From assembly GCF_001870435.1 (NCBI RefSeq), contig NZ_MDDR01000066.1:124001-188000 (forward strand): a stretch of DNA of 64,000 bases. The letters run 5' to 3'. This document shows positions 17,632-26,714 of the stretch, one piece after another. Positions within the stretch are counted from its first letter, which is position 1. Each line of letters opens with the position of its first letter. A program made the position numbers and the translations under genes. Under the pieces are notes generated by a model that worked only from the letters and a program-made list of their open reading frames with translations, was not told the origin of the DNA and did no database searches. The DNA is from Pseudomonas costantinii (GTDB lineage Bacteria; Pseudomonadota; Gammaproteobacteria; Pseudomonadales; Pseudomonadaceae).

Positions 17632-18518
17632 GGTTGACGCTCCAGCAACTTGAGGCCCACCCAGTAACGGGCAAACTGATACGCACAACGGCCGTTGCGG
17701 TTGCCACGCCCGGTGGCCCAGCGTACGGCAAGGATGTCGAGTTCTTCATCGCGCTGCCACTGCAAGCCAGCCTTGTTCGCCAGCTCGCCGATCCAGTGCT
17801 CCACCACATCCAGGAAATGTTCCTGGGTGAACGGGTAGAACGACAACCACAAGCCAAAACGGTCGGATAAGGCGATCTTGTCTTCCACCGCCTCGCTGGG
17901 GTGCAGTTCACCATCCACGCGCTTCCAATTGTCGTTGTCGCTCTGGTTTTCCGGCACCAGGTGGCGACGGTTGGAGGTGGCATACAACAGCACGTTTTCC
18001 GGCGCCTGCTCCAAGGAGCCGTCCAGCACACTCTTGAGCACACGGTAGTCGCCCTCGCCGGCTTCGAACGACAAGTCATCGCAGAACAGGATGAAACGCT
18101 GTGGCAGCTTAAGCAGCTGCTCGACCACACGTGGCAGGTCAGCCAAGTGGTCGCGCTCGATCTCAATCAGGCGCAAGCCGGCCTTGGCGTGCTGGGCGAG
18201 CAAGGCGCGCACCATGGACGACTTGCCGGTGCCACGCGAGCCCCAGAGCAACGCATGGTTGGCGGGCAGGCCATCGAGAAATTGTTGGGTGTTACGGGCA
18301 AGTGTTTCACGTTGCTTGTCCACACCGATCAGGTCGGACAGGCGCATATCCAGGCTCACTTCCAGCGGGAGCAAAAAACCACTACGGCCTTCGCGCTGCC
18401 AACGAGCGGCCAGGCACTGACTCCAGTCGATGGCTTGGCGCGGCGCGGGCAACAAGGGTTCCAAGCGGGCGAGCACTGCATCAGCCCGCTCAAGAAAGGC
18501 ATTCAATCGAGAATCCAC
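17628..18518 (-). CDS. DUF815-family AAA+ ATPase
   Basis: About 296 residues. GSRGTGKSSMV near residue 100 is the Walker A loop and FILFCDDLSF near 145 the Walker B; LLYATSNRRHLVPE follows as a sensor-like element. This is the DUF815 family (PF05673), predicted AAA+ ATPases of unknown function. The frame opens at 18581, but AGAGGAAT lies just before a GTG at 18518 giving (M)DSRLNAFLERADAVLARL, which is the better start. The fRMsr gene follows with a 4-nt overlap. Confidence 0.85.
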   Translation of the reverse strand: MDSRLNAFLERADAVLARLEPLLPAPRQAIDWSQCLAARWQREGRSGFLLPLEVSLDMRLSDLIGVDKQRETLARNTQQFLDGLPANHALLWGSRGTGKSSMVRALLAQHAKAGLRLIEIERDHLADLPRVVEQLLKLPQRFILFCDDLSFEAGEGDYRVLKSVLDGSLEQAPENVLLYATSNRRHLVPENQSDNDNWKRVDGELHPSEAVEDKIALSDRFGLWLSFYPFTQEHFLDVVEHWIGELANKAGLQWQRDEELDILAVRWATGRGNRNGRCAYQFARYWVGLKLLERQP

Positions 18519-18667
18519 GATTATTCCTCTGGCAAGTTCTTGCAAAAGATGGCGTATTGGCAACCCTGCGGCAGACCGCACGAGGCTGCGTAAAAAAACG
18601 ATTTATGCCGGGCAAGCTGGAGCCTGTGGATGTTCAGCTATGCTTGCCGGGCGAAGGGAAACGTGAA

Positions 18668-20992
18668 GTGGCTCAACATCCGATGGATATCAAGTTCGCC
18701 CACCGCTTGTCTTATAAACAAGCCCGATTGACTGTGCTGGTCGGTTTCGTCTTGGGAACCTTGCTCAGTCTGATCCAAATCGGCATTGATTATGCCAGCG
18801 AAGATGCCTCCATCAACCGTGAAATAAGCTCGCTGATCGAAATTAGCCATAATCCCGCCTCACGTATTGCCTACAACATCGATGCCGAACTCGCTCAGGA
18901 GCTGACCCTGGGCCTGCTGCACTCCCCGGCGATTACGCGCGCACAACTGATCGACAACAACGGCGTGATCTTGGCCGACGTTAATCGCCCACGTAAAGAA
19001 AGTACTTACCGGCCCATCAGCGACTTTCTGTTTGGGGCTAACCGTCAGTTTGAAGATCGGCTGTTTTTGAGCCACATGCCCAATGACGCCCTCGGTGTGC
19101 TGCGCCTGGACGTAGACACTTATGCCTTTGGCAGCCGCTTCCTGCACCGCGCCGAGATCACCCTGCTCAACGGGTTCGCTCGTAGCCTGTTGCTGACCGG
19201 GATCTTGCTGGGCCTGTTCTACGTAATGCTGACCCAACCGCTGGTGCGCATTATTCGCGCACTCAGCACCAGTAAGCAGGCCCATCTGGACTGCCCGCCG
19301 GGGCACGAACACGATGAAATAGGTGTACTGGTGAGCGTCGCCAACAGGCAATTCGAAAACATGGAGGCCGAGATCCAGCAGCGTCGCCACGCCGAGGACC
19401 GCCTCACCGAATACCTGGGCCAACTGGAAGATATCGTCTCCGCGCGCACACTTGAGCTTAAGGCCAGCAACCAACGCTTGAGCCAATCCAACGACGAACT
19501 GGAGGCGGCGAAGATGACTGCATTGGGCATGGCCCAGGCGCGGGCGGCGTTCCTGGCCAATATGAGCCACGAAATTCGCACGCCGCTCAATGGCCTGCTG
19601 GGCATGATTGCACTGTCGCTGGACAGCCCGCTGAATACCGATCAACGTCAGCAACTGTCCATCGCCCATGACTCCGGCAAGGTGCTGGTAGAGTTGCTCA
19701 ACGATATCCTCGACCTGTCCAAGTTCGACGCCGGTCAACTTGAGCTGGAAATGATCCCGTTTGATCTGGGCTCACTGGTAGAAGACACCGCCAACCTGCT
19801 GTCACAAAACGCCGCGCCGAGCGTCGAACTGACCTGCCTGATCGACCCACTGTTTCCCGCCCAGGTGATCGGCGACCCGACGCGTGTGCGGCAAATCGTC
19901 AGCAACCTGCTCTCCAATGCCTTGAAGTTCACCCGCTTCGGCCGAGTCGACGTGCGCCTGAGCGCCAATGAGGGCCGGGTAAAAATTGAAGTGTGCGATA
20001 CCGGTATCGGCATTGCCCAGGAAGCTCAGGTTAAAATCTTTCAGCCTTTCACCCAGGCGGGCGCCGGCATCACCCGCCAATTTGGCGGCACGGGACTGGG
20101 CCTGGCGCTGACACATAACCTATGTGAAGCGATGAAGGGTCGCCTAAGCATCAGTTCGGAAGTGGGCTTTGGCAGCCAGTTCTGCGCCGACCTGCCGCTG
20201 CCTGCGCATTTACCGACAGCCCGACACGCTCCCTTGGTGGGTGACGTGATTGCCATCACCAGTGCCGACAACGGACTGACGGAATTGCTGACCACCCTAC
20301 TGCCGCATTGGGGGCTTACACCACGCTGCTATTCACTCGATGACGATTTAAGCGGGCAAACCCCCGACCTGCTGATCACTGATTGCCCGGAGTGCCTGTT
20401 CCGCCTGCGCCCTACGATCAGTGCCCCAATCTTGCTGGTCACCGCCTATGGCAACTTCATGCCCAGTGAAGAAGTGGCGGCCCTGGGACCGTTGCAACAA
20501 CAGGCACGCCCCTTGAGCCGCAACGCGCTGTATCAGATATTGCAACGCAATTTGCGCAGCGACACGCAACTGATCCTCGACCCCATACAGATGGAAGCCG
20601 TGCCCCTGCTGCACCGGGCGCGCATCCTGCTAGTGGAGGACAACCCGGTCAATCAACTGGTGGCCAAGGGCATGCTCAGCAAACTCGGGTGTGAAGTGAT
20701 CGTGGCCGCCCATGGCGGCGAAGCGCTCAAACGCCTGGAAGAACAGCACGTCGACATGGTGTTGATGGACTGCAATATGCCGGTGATGGACGGCTACGAG
20801 GCCAGCCGGCAGATTCGCCGCAGCGGGCGCTGGCCAGACCTGCCCATCGTTGCCTTGACCGCCAACGCCCTCTCGGAGGAGCGCGAACGGTGCCGCGCGG
20901 CGGGAATGGATGATTACCTGGCCAAGCCGTTTCGCCGGGAAGAACTCAATGCCTTGCTGGACCTCTGGGTACCTAGGACGACAAAACTCTGA
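18668..20992 (+). CDS. Hybrid sensor histidine kinase with degenerate and intact receivers
   Basis: 774 residues from GTG 18668, chosen because AAGGGAAA precedes it; MDIKFAHRLSY at 18683 is the alternative. In order: membrane segment about 25-45; periplasmic domain to about 165; membrane segment LLLTGILLGLFYVML near 175; HAMP and coiled coil to about 285; HisKA with MSHEIRTPLNGLLGM near 297; HATPase with DTGIGIA and GTGLGLAL; a receiver-like segment about 530-645 whose acidic pocket and Lys are not recognisable; an intact receiver with LLVEDNPVNQL near 653 and MDCNMPVMDG near 698. No Hpt is present, so a separate phosphotransfer protein would be needed. The 3' end overlaps the convergent ohrR-like gene by 20 nt. 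Confidence 0.9.
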   Translation: MAQHPMDIKFAHRLSYKQARLTVLVGFVLGTLLSLIQIGIDYASEDASINREISSLIEISHNPASRIAYNIDAELAQELTLGLLHSPAITRAQLIDNNGVILADVNRPRKESTYRPISDFLFGANRQFEDRLFLSHMPNDALGVLRLDVDTYAFGSRFLHRAEITLLNGFARSLLLTGILLGLFYVMLTQPLVRIIRALSTSKQAHLDCPPGHEHDEIGVLVSVANRQFENMEAEIQQRRHAEDRLTEYLGQLEDIVSARTLELKASNQRLSQSNDELEAAKMTALGMAQARAAFLANMSHEIRTPLNGLLGMIALSLDSPLNTDQRQQLSIAHDSGKVLVELLNDILDLSKFDAGQLELEMIPFDLGSLVEDTANLLSQNAAPSVELTCLIDPLFPAQVIGDPTRVRQIVSNLLSNALKFTRFGRVDVRLSANEGRVKIEVCDTGIGIAQEAQVKIFQPFTQAGAGITRQFGGTGLGLALTHNLCEAMKGRLSISSEVGFGSQFCADLPLPAHLPTARHAPLVGDVIAITSADNGLTELLTTLLPHWGLTPRCYSLDDDLSGQTPDLLITDCPECLFRLRPTISAPILLVTAYGNFMPSEEVAALGPLQQQARPLSRNALYQILQRNLRSDTQLILDPIQMEAVPLLHRARILLVEDNPVNQLVAKGMLSKLGCEVIVAAHGGEALKRLEEQHVDMVLMDCNMPVMDGYEASRQIRRSGRWPDLPIVALTANALSEERERCRAAGMDDYLAKPFRREELNALLDLWVPRTTKL

Positions 20993-21437
20993 TCTGAGCC
21001 AGCAACTGGTCCAGACCGTCGCGTAACGTGTCGGCCTGGTTCAGATCAACGCCGCTGTCACACAGCAAACGGGTCTTCAGACCATGGGCCTGTTCTCGTA
21101 ATTGCACGCCAGCCTCGCTTAGACTCAAGTGCACTTCACGCTCATCGCGCGTGCTTCGTTGACGCTTCACCAGCGCGAGTTGCTCAAGGCGCTTGAGCAA
21201 CGGCGTCAGGGTGCCCGAGTCCAGCATCAGGCGCTCACCCAGGGCCTTGACCGTCGGCTGCAATGGCATTGTGTCCTGCCATTCCCACAACACCAGCATC
21301 ACCACATATTGCGGATAGGTCAGACCCAACTGATCGAGCATCGGCTTGTAGGCACGGGTTACAGCCCGTGAGGCGGCGTAGAGCTTGAAACACAACTGGT
21401 CGTCGAGGGCCAGGGACACATGGGGTACGTCGGTCAT
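20973..21437 (-). CDS. ohrR: OhrR-like MarR-family peroxide-sensing repressor
   Basis: A 154-residue winged-helix protein. The N-terminal [21 protein letters not shown] carries the conserved reactive Cys of OhrR at residue 16, and [12 protein letters not shown] plus [14 protein letters not shown] and [15 protein letters not shown] give the DNA-binding helix and wing. OhrR-type proteins repress peroxide-defence genes until the Cys is oxidised. Its start overlaps the glutathione peroxidase stop by ATGA, so the regulator is made with its likely target. A candidate operator lies upstream of the pair. Confidence 0.88.
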   Translation of the reverse strand: MTDVPHVSLALDDQLCFKLYAASRAVTRAYKPMLDQLGLTYPQYVVMLVLWEWQDTMPLQPTVKALGERLMLDSGTLTPLLKRLEQLALVKRQRSTRDEREVHLSLSEAGVQLREQAHGLKTRLLCDSGVDLNQADTLRDGLDQLLAQIRVLSS

Positions 21438-21919
21438 TTGAGCAGGGCTTCGATCTCTTGGGTCAGGTCCTGAGGCTTGGTCGTCGGAGCAAAGCGCTTG
21501 ACCACCTGACCCTCGCGACCAATCAGGAACTTAGTAAAGTTCCACTTGATACCTTTGGAGCCCAGCAAACCCGGAGCCTGTTTCTTAAGCTGCACGAACA
21601 GAGGGTGAGCATCGCTGCCGTTGACATCGATCTTCTTGAACAACGGGAAGCTGACACCGAAATTCAGTTCGCAGAACTCGGAAATAGCGCCTTCGTTACC
21701 CGGTTCTTGTTTACCGAATTGGTTGCAGGGAAAGCCCAGCACCACCAGGCCTTGGTCCTTGTATTGCTGCCAGAGTTGCTCAAGACCCTTGTACTGAGGG
21801 GTAAAGCCACATTTGCTGGCGGTGTTGACCACCAAAATGGCCTTTCCGGAAAAATCGGCCAAAGTCTTTTGCTCACCCTTGATGGTGGTACACGGGATGC
21901 TCAGCAGTTTGTCGCTCAT
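21434..21919 (-). CDS. Glutathione peroxidase family enzyme
   Basis: 161 residues starting [33 protein letters not shown] holds the peroxidatic Cys (Cys rather than selenocysteine), [13 protein letters not shown] the conserved Gln and resolving-Cys region, and [12 protein letters not shown] the Trp/Asn of the active site. Such enzymes reduce hydrogen and organic peroxides, in bacteria often with thioredoxin. The frame opens at 21979, but that would start inside the candidate operator, so MSDK at 21919 is chosen. It forms a two-gene unit with the ohrR-like gene. Confidence 0.92.
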   Translation of the reverse strand: MSDKLLSIPCTTIKGEQKTLADFSGKAILVVNTASKCGFTPQYKGLEQLWQQYKDQGLVVLGFPCNQFGKQEPGNEGAISEFCELNFGVSFPLFKKIDVNGSDAHPLFVQLKKQAPGLLGSKGIKWNFTKFLIGREGQVVKRFAPTTKPQDLTQEIEALLK

Positions 21920-21961
21920 GGCAGTGCCTCGAATGAAGAAGATGGGTAAAAACATAGCTTG

Positions 21962-21987
21962 CAATTCAATTGTACGCAATTGAATTG
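21962..21987 (-). promoter_or_regulatory. Candidate OhrR operator (tandem CAATT-N-AATTG)
   Basis: CAATTCAATTG at 21962-21972 and CAATTGAATTG at 21977-21987 are each an 11-bp palindrome around one base and are also complements of each other. CAATT-N-AATTG is the core of known OhrR sites (TACAATTNAATTGTA type). The pair is 43-68 bp upstream of the peroxidase start in a promoter position. Confidence 0.7.
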
Positions 21988-22013
21988 ACCGAACTGATAC
22001 CCCGTTATAGATC

Positions 22014-22036
22014 GTCCCCGCGCATTCTGCGGGGAC
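22014..22036 (-). terminator. GC-rich stem after msrB
   Basis: GTCCCCGC pairs with GCGGGGAC around a 7-nt loop, 11 bp beyond the msrB stop codon. There is no U-tract on the minus strand, so it may only be an RNA-stabilising stem. Confidence 0.45.
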
Positions 22037-22046
22037 GCTTCGAGGC

Positions 22047-22439
22047 TTAGCGCGGCACTAAGTCCAGGCACACCGAGTTGATGCAATAACGCAGGCCGGT
22101 CGGCGCAGGACCGTCCGGGAACACATGCCCCAGGTGTGCGTCACATTTGGCACAGGTAACCTCGGTGCGGATCATGCCGTGGCTGACGTCACGGATTTCG
22201 ATCATCGCGCTGTCGGCAATCGGCTCATAGAAGCTCGGCCAGCCGCAGCCGGCGTCGAACTTAGTCCTGGAGTCGAACAACGGCTCGTTGCAGCAGATGC
22301 AGTGGTACACGCCGTCAGTGGTGGTGGCGTTGTACTTGCCGGAAAACGGGCGCTCGGTGCCTTTGAGTCGACACACGTTGTATTGCTCTGGGTCGAGCAT
22401 CGCTTTCCATTCATCAATGGTTTTCTGCAGCTTTTCCAT
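22047..22439 (-). CDS. msrB: MsrB, peptide-methionine (R)-S-oxide reductase
   Basis: A 130-residue protein starting [15 protein letters not shown]. The zinc cysteines are in CICCNEPLF and [10 protein letters not shown], and the catalytic Cys is in [13 protein letters not shown]. MsrB repairs oxidised methionine (R-form) in proteins. The frame opens earlier, but the family start and a CGAGGTG ribosome binding site place it at 22439. It lies next to the peroxidase-ohrR pair, which together read as an oxidative-damage block, and diverges from alaA. Confidence 0.95.
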   Translation of the reverse strand: MEKLQKTIDEWKAMLDPEQYNVCRLKGTERPFSGKYNATTTDGVYHCICCNEPLFDSRTKFDAGCGWPSFYEPIADSAMIEIRDVSHGMIRTEVTCAKCDAHLGHVFPDGPAPTGLRYCINSVCLDLVPR

Positions 22440-22641
22440 CGGTACACCTCGGCAACTGAAAAACCCTGATCTGTGTCTTTTCCGTAGATCAGGTGGCACG
22501 TATGATTGCGCCTCTTCAAAACGCCAGTCTGGCACCCGCGCTACCGGCATTCAAACGTATTTATGGGTGCAGGCCTCGCAGGATTAGCAGTACGGTTGTC
22601 TCTACACCGTCTGGATCGTTCATTTTCAGGATCACATCGCC

Positions 22642-23853
22642 ATGCAGGTCAGCAAATCGAACAAGCTCGCCAACGTCTGCTACGACATTCGCGGCCCAGT
22701 GCTCAAGCACGCCAAACGCCTGGAAGAGGAAGGCCATCGCATCCTCAAGCTGAACATTGGCAACCCGGCACCCTTTGGTTTCGAAGCTCCGGACGAAATC
22801 CTCCAGGACGTAATCCGCAACCTGCCGACCGCCCAAGGCTACAGCGACTCCAAAGGTCTGTTCAGCGCGCGTAAAGCGGTGATGCAGTACTACCAGCAGA
22901 AGCAAGTGGAAGGTGTCGGCATCGAAGACATCTACCTGGGCAATGGCGTGTCCGAGCTGATCGTGATGTCCATGCAGGCTTTGCTCAACAATGGCGACGA
23001 AGTATTGGTACCGGCGCCCGACTACCCGCTGTGGACTGCCGCCGTGACCCTGGCGGGTGGCCACCCGGTTCACTATCTGTGCGACGAAGGCGCCGACTGG
23101 TTCCCGGACCTGGCCGACATCAAGGCCAAGATCACCCCAAACACCAAGGCCCTGGTAATCATCAACCCGAACAACCCCACCGGCGCGGTGTACTCCAAGG
23201 AAGTGCTGCTGGGCATGCTCGAGCTGGCGCGCCAGCACAACCTGGTGGTGTTCTCCGACGAGATCTACGACAAGATCCTCTACGATGATGCCGTGCATGT
23301 GTGCACCGCCTCCCTGGCGCCGGACCTGCTGTGCCTGACGTTCAATGGCCTGTCCAAATCCTACCGCGTGGCGGGTTTTCGCTCCGGCTGGATCGCCATT
23401 TCCGGCCCCAAGCACAACGCCCAGAGCTACATCGAAGGCATCGACATGCTGGCTAATATGCGCCTGTGCGCCAACGTGCCGAGCCAGCACGCGATCCAGA
23501 CCGCCCTCGGCGGCTACCAGAGCATCAACGACCTGGTATTGCCCCAAGGCCGCCTGCTGGAACAGCGCAACCGTACGTGGGAGTTGCTCAACGCGATCCC
23601 GGGCGTCAGCTGCGTAAAGCCTATGGGCGCGCTGTATGCATTCCCGCGGATCGACCCGAAAGTCTGCCCGATCTTCAACGATGAGAAGTTCGTGCTTGAC
23701 CTGCTGCTGTCGGAAAAGCTGCTGGTGGTCCAGGGAACAGCATTCAACTGGCCGTGGCCGGATCACTTCCGCGTAGTAACGTTGCCGCGCGTGGATGACT
23801 TGGACATGGCCATTGGTCGCATCGGTAACTTCCTCAAGTCCTATCGCCAATAA
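22642..23853 (+). CDS. alaA: AlaA-type alanine/glutamate-pyruvate aminotransferase
   Basis: A 403-residue fold-type I PLP enzyme. ILKLNIGNPAPFGFEAPDEI near residue 34, VPAPDYPLWTAAV near 124, INPNNPTGAVYS near 174, DEIYDKILYDD near 207 and the PLP lysine in FNGLSKSYRVAGFRSGW near 240 follow the AlaA/YfbQ family closely. It makes alanine from pyruvate and glutamate. The ATG at 22642 gives MQVSKSNKLANVCYDIRG, the family start. It stands alone, diverging from msrB. Confidence 0.95.
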   Translation: MQVSKSNKLANVCYDIRGPVLKHAKRLEEEGHRILKLNIGNPAPFGFEAPDEILQDVIRNLPTAQGYSDSKGLFSARKAVMQYYQQKQVEGVGIEDIYLGNGVSELIVMSMQALLNNGDEVLVPAPDYPLWTAAVTLAGGHPVHYLCDEGADWFPDLADIKAKITPNTKALVIINPNNPTGAVYSKEVLLGMLELARQHNLVVFSDEIYDKILYDDAVHVCTASLAPDLLCLTFNGLSKSYRVAGFRSGWIAISGPKHNAQSYIEGIDMLANMRLCANVPSQHAIQTALGGYQSINDLVLPQGRLLEQRNRTWELLNAIPGVSCVKPMGALYAFPRIDPKVCPIFNDEKFVLDLLLSEKLLVVQGTAFNWPWPDHFRVVTLPRVDDLDMAIGRIGNFLKSYRQ

Positions 23854-24158
23854 CGGATGTTGCGCTGTACGACTGGTATTCGGTCGTACAGCGAGTATCT
23901 GGCAACACTTCTTTGCCTTTCCTCCCCTCTGCACCTATCGCAGTACACCACGGGCCGGTCAGCCCCCTATAATTACAGGACGGCAAGGCAAGAGAGCGGT
24001 GATCACAACCTGTTTTCCTGGTCGGAAAATCCTTTCAAGGCTCTACATTCAGGCTGTAGGACACAGTTTGAAATAGTCGCTCGGTTGAATCACCCCATGC
24101 CGCACCTTATATACCCCGCAGTACGCGACATATTAAGCATGAGGAGAACTCTACAACC
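23854..24158. other. Intergenic region alaA-htpX
   Basis: These 305 bp hold no convincing gene. CGCTGTACGAC (23863-23873) pairs with GTCGTACAGCG (23883-23893) just after alaA and may act as a weak terminator, without a clear U-tract. The rest is the htpX leader, ending with a GAGGAGA ribosome binding region 15-20 nt before the ATG. A CCCCAT at about 24093 resembles a sigma-32 -10 box, but its upstream TTGAA is badly spaced. Confidence 0.45.
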
Positions 24159-25046
24159 ATGATGCGCATCCTGCTGTTCTTGGCCACTAACCTGGCGGTC
24201 GTGCTGATTGCCAGCATCACCCTGAGCCTTTTCGGCTTCAACGGGTTCATGGCGGCCAACGGGGTTGACCTGAACCTCAATCAGCTGCTGGTTTTCTGTG
24301 CGGTCTTTGGTTTTGCCGGCTCGCTGTTCTCGCTGTTCATCTCCAAGTGGATGGCGAAGATGAGCACCAGCACCCAGGTCATCACCCAGCCACGCACCCG
24401 ACATGAGCAATGGTTGCTGCAAACTGTTGAGCAGCTGTCCCGCGAGGCCGGAATCAAGATGCCTGAGGTCGGGATCTTCCCAGCCTATGAAGCCAACGCA
24501 TTCGCCACCGGCTGGAACAAAAACGACGCGCTCGTTGCCGTAAGCCAGGGCATGCTGGAACGCTTCTCTTACGATGAAGTCAAGGCGGTACTGGCCCACG
24601 AGATTGGCCACGTGGCTAACGGCGACATGGTCACCCTGGCACTGGTACAAGGCGTGGTGAACACCTTCGTGATGTTCTTCGCGCGGATCATCGGTAACTT
24701 CGTCGACAAGGTGATCTTCAAAAACGAAGAAGGCCGCGGTATTGCCTACTTCGTGGCGACCATCTTCGCTGAAGTGGTACTGGGCTTCCTGGCCAGTGCG
24801 ATCACCATGTGGTTCTCGCGCAAACGCGAATTCCGCGCAGACGAAGCCGGTGCCCGCCTGGCCGGTACCGGGGCGATGATTGCAGCCTTGCAGCATCTGC
24901 GCTCCGAACAAGGCCTGCCGGTGCACATGCCGGACAGCCTGACCGCCTTTGGTATCAACGGCGGCATCAAACAAGGCTTTGCGCGCATGTTCATGAGCCA
25001 CCCGCCGCTGGAAGAGCGAATCGACGCACTGCGTCGCCGGGGCTGA
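24159..25046 (+). CDS. htpX: HtpX, inner-membrane M48 metalloprotease
   Basis: A 295-residue protein. Two N-terminal membrane segments ([21 protein letters not shown] and [19 protein letters not shown]), the zinc motif [14 protein letters not shown] near residue 147, two more hydrophobic segments near 165 and 200, and the third zinc ligand in [10 protein letters not shown] near 225. HtpX degrades misfolded membrane proteins together with FtsH. A strong bidirectional terminator follows. Confidence 0.96.
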   Translation: MMRILLFLATNLAVVLIASITLSLFGFNGFMAANGVDLNLNQLLVFCAVFGFAGSLFSLFISKWMAKMSTSTQVITQPRTRHEQWLLQTVEQLSREAGIKMPEVGIFPAYEANAFATGWNKNDALVAVSQGMLERFSYDEVKAVLAHEIGHVANGDMVTLALVQGVVNTFVMFFARIIGNFVDKVIFKNEEGRGIAYFVATIFAEVVLGFLASAITMWFSRKREFRADEAGARLAGTGAMIAALQHLRSEQGLPVHMPDSLTAFGINGGIKQGFARMFMSHPPLEERIDALRRRG

Positions 25047-25062
25047 TAGTCGGAAGCAACGC

Positions 25063-25090
25063 AAAAGGGGCGATTGAATCGCCCCTTTTT
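25063..25090. terminator. Bidirectional rho-independent terminator
   Basis: AAAAGGGGCGATT pairs with AATCGCCCCTTTTTT. A-run and T-run on either side allow it to end both htpX and the convergent tpm transcript. Confidence 0.92.
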
Positions 25091-25102
25091 TGTGGGCGCG
25101 AT

Positions 25103-25759
25103 TTACGCCTTGGTCAGTCGATAGACACGCTCATCAAGTTGGGTGACGCCGTCCTGCATGGCCTTCCAGCTCTCACCCAGGATGTCTCGCTCTTCCAGCA
25201 CACGAAGGTTCCAGTGCGACCCCAGCAGTACCTTCACTTCGTCATCCGACACCGCAAACGGCGGGCCAGCTTTCTTTACCTGGTCATAGTCCAAAGTGAT
25301 CAGCAAACCCTGACAGCCAGAGCCCAACAGCGTATTGAGATGCTCTGCATATTGCGCCCGCATCAGCGGGGGCAAGGCGATCAGCGCGGCGCGGTCGTAG
25401 AGTGCAGTGCAATCGAGCAAAGCGTCGGCGCCTAAATCAAAGAAATCACCGCACCACACCTCGATCAAATCGGCCCGGTACACGTTGAAGGCGCCCTGCC
25501 GGCTGATCCGTGGCGTGAGCGACTGCTCACTGAAAAACGCCTCGACAGCCTGCTCCGACAGCTCCACCCCCATAACGCGATGCCCAAGACTGGCCAACCA
25601 CATCACATCCAGACTCTTGCCACACAACGGCACCAGCACCTTTGCGCCTTCAGCCAGCGTAAGTTGCGGCCAGTATCGTTGCAGGTAAGGATTGACCTCG
25701 GGTAAGTGAAAGCCGATCTGATTGCGCGCCCAACGCTCTTGCCAAAACTTAGGCTCCAT
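25103..25759 (-). CDS. tpm: Thiopurine S-methyltransferase
   Basis: A 218-residue SAM-dependent methyltransferase. The N-terminus MEPKFWQERWARNQIGFHLPEVNPYL is that of bacterial Tpm, followed by VLVPLCGKSLDVMWLASLGHRVMGVELSE (SAM-binding) and CGDFFDLGADALLDCTALYDRAALIALP. The bacterial enzyme methylates thiopurines and also selenium and tellurium oxyanions. It converges with htpX and diverges from the dioxygenase gene. Confidence 0.95.
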   Translation of the reverse strand: MEPKFWQERWARNQIGFHLPEVNPYLQRYWPQLTLAEGAKVLVPLCGKSLDVMWLASLGHRVMGVELSEQAVEAFFSEQSLTPRISRQGAFNVYRADLIEVWCGDFFDLGADALLDCTALYDRAALIALPPLMRAQYAEHLNTLLGSGCQGLLITLDYDQVKKAGPPFAVSDDEVKVLLGSHWNLRVLEERDILGESWKAMQDGVTQLDERVYRLTKA

Positions 25760-25862
25760 AAATCACCCTGAAAATTCGATCAAAAGGCGCTAAAACTTAT
25801 ATTAGATTTAGATCAATGATCTGATTGAAGATGGGACCATGTTAACGCTCAGGACCCTACTT

Positions 25863-26630
25863 ATGTTCCCCAGCCTGTTTATCTCCCACGGTTCGCCCAT
25901 GCTTGCCCTGCAACCCGGCGCCAGTGGCCCGGCGCTGCAGCGCTTGGCGGCTGAACTGCCACGCCCAAAAGCAATTGTGGTGGTGTCGGCTCACTGGGAA
26001 AGCCAAGAGTTGCTGGTCAGTGGCAGTGCCGCACCGGAAACCTGGCACGACTTCGGCGGCTTCCCCCGCGAATTATTTGCCGTGCAATACCCTGCTCCTG
26101 GCGACCCACAGTTGGCGAATGAAATTGTCGAGTTGCTCCACGCCGATGGATTGAATGCGCGCATAGATAATCGCCGTCCCTTTGACCATGGCACGTGGGT
26201 GCCGCTGTCGCTGATGTACCCGGCAGCGGATATTCCAGTGGTCCAGGTTTCGTTACCCAGCCGCATGGGCCCTGCCCTACAGACCCGAGTCGGGCATGCT
26301 CTTGCCAGCTTGCGCGGACAAGGCGTGCTGTTGATCGGCTCCGGCAGCATCACCCATAACCTGGGTGAATTGAACTGGCAGGCCGGGCCAGAGAGCATTG
26401 AGCCTTGGGCGCGCGACTTCCGTGACTGGATAGTGGATAAACTTACCGCTAACGATGAGACGGCCCTGCACGACTATCGCCGCCAGGCCCCACATGCCGT
26501 GCGCAGTCATCCGAGTGATGAGCACCTGTTACCACTATATTTTGCGCGAGGCGCCGGTGGCGACTTCAGCGTGGCGCACCAGGGGTTCACCATGGGCGCG
26601 TTGGGCATGGACATTTACCGCTTCGGCTGA
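25863..26630 (+). CDS. LigB-type extradiol dioxygenase (4,5-DOPA dioxygenase family)
   Basis: 255 residues from MFPSLFISHGSPMLAL. Metal ligands and family stretches are ISHGSPM near residue 8, VVVSAHWES near 43, FDHGTWVPLSLMYP near 109 and GSGSITHNLGELNW near 160. YgiD/DODA relatives open catechol rings next to the hydroxyls (on DOPA for YgiD); the physiological substrate here is unknown. The frame opens 8 codons earlier; MFPSLFISHG is the family start. Confidence 0.88.
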   Translation: MFPSLFISHGSPMLALQPGASGPALQRLAAELPRPKAIVVVSAHWESQELLVSGSAAPETWHDFGGFPRELFAVQYPAPGDPQLANEIVELLHADGLNARIDNRRPFDHGTWVPLSLMYPAADIPVVQVSLPSRMGPALQTRVGHALASLRGQGVLLIGSGSITHNLGELNWQAGPESIEPWARDFRDWIVDKLTANDETALHDYRRQAPHAVRSHPSDEHLLPLYFARGAGGDFSVAHQGFTMGALGMDIYRFG

Positions 26631-26653
26631 CCCTCACACCTTAAAAAGCAGGC

Positions 26654-26686
26654 AAAAAAAATCCCCGAACCAGTCGGGGATTTTTT
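26654..26686. terminator. Bidirectional rho-independent terminator
   Basis: AAAAAAATCCCCGA pairs with TCGGGGATTTTTT around a short loop. It lies between the dioxygenase stop and the end of the convergent helicase gene and can serve both. Confidence 0.92.
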
Positions 26687-26714
26687 ATGTGCGATCAATC
26701 AGCCCAGGGGCGGA

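Noticed and set aside
22561-23934. A 457-codon open frame antisense to alaA
   Set aside because: Typical GC-rich shadow frame; AlaA on the plus strand is complete.
24060-24100. Sigma-32 promoter for htpX (TTGAA ... CCCCAT)
   Set aside because: The spacer is about 20 bp, too long for the heat-shock consensus.
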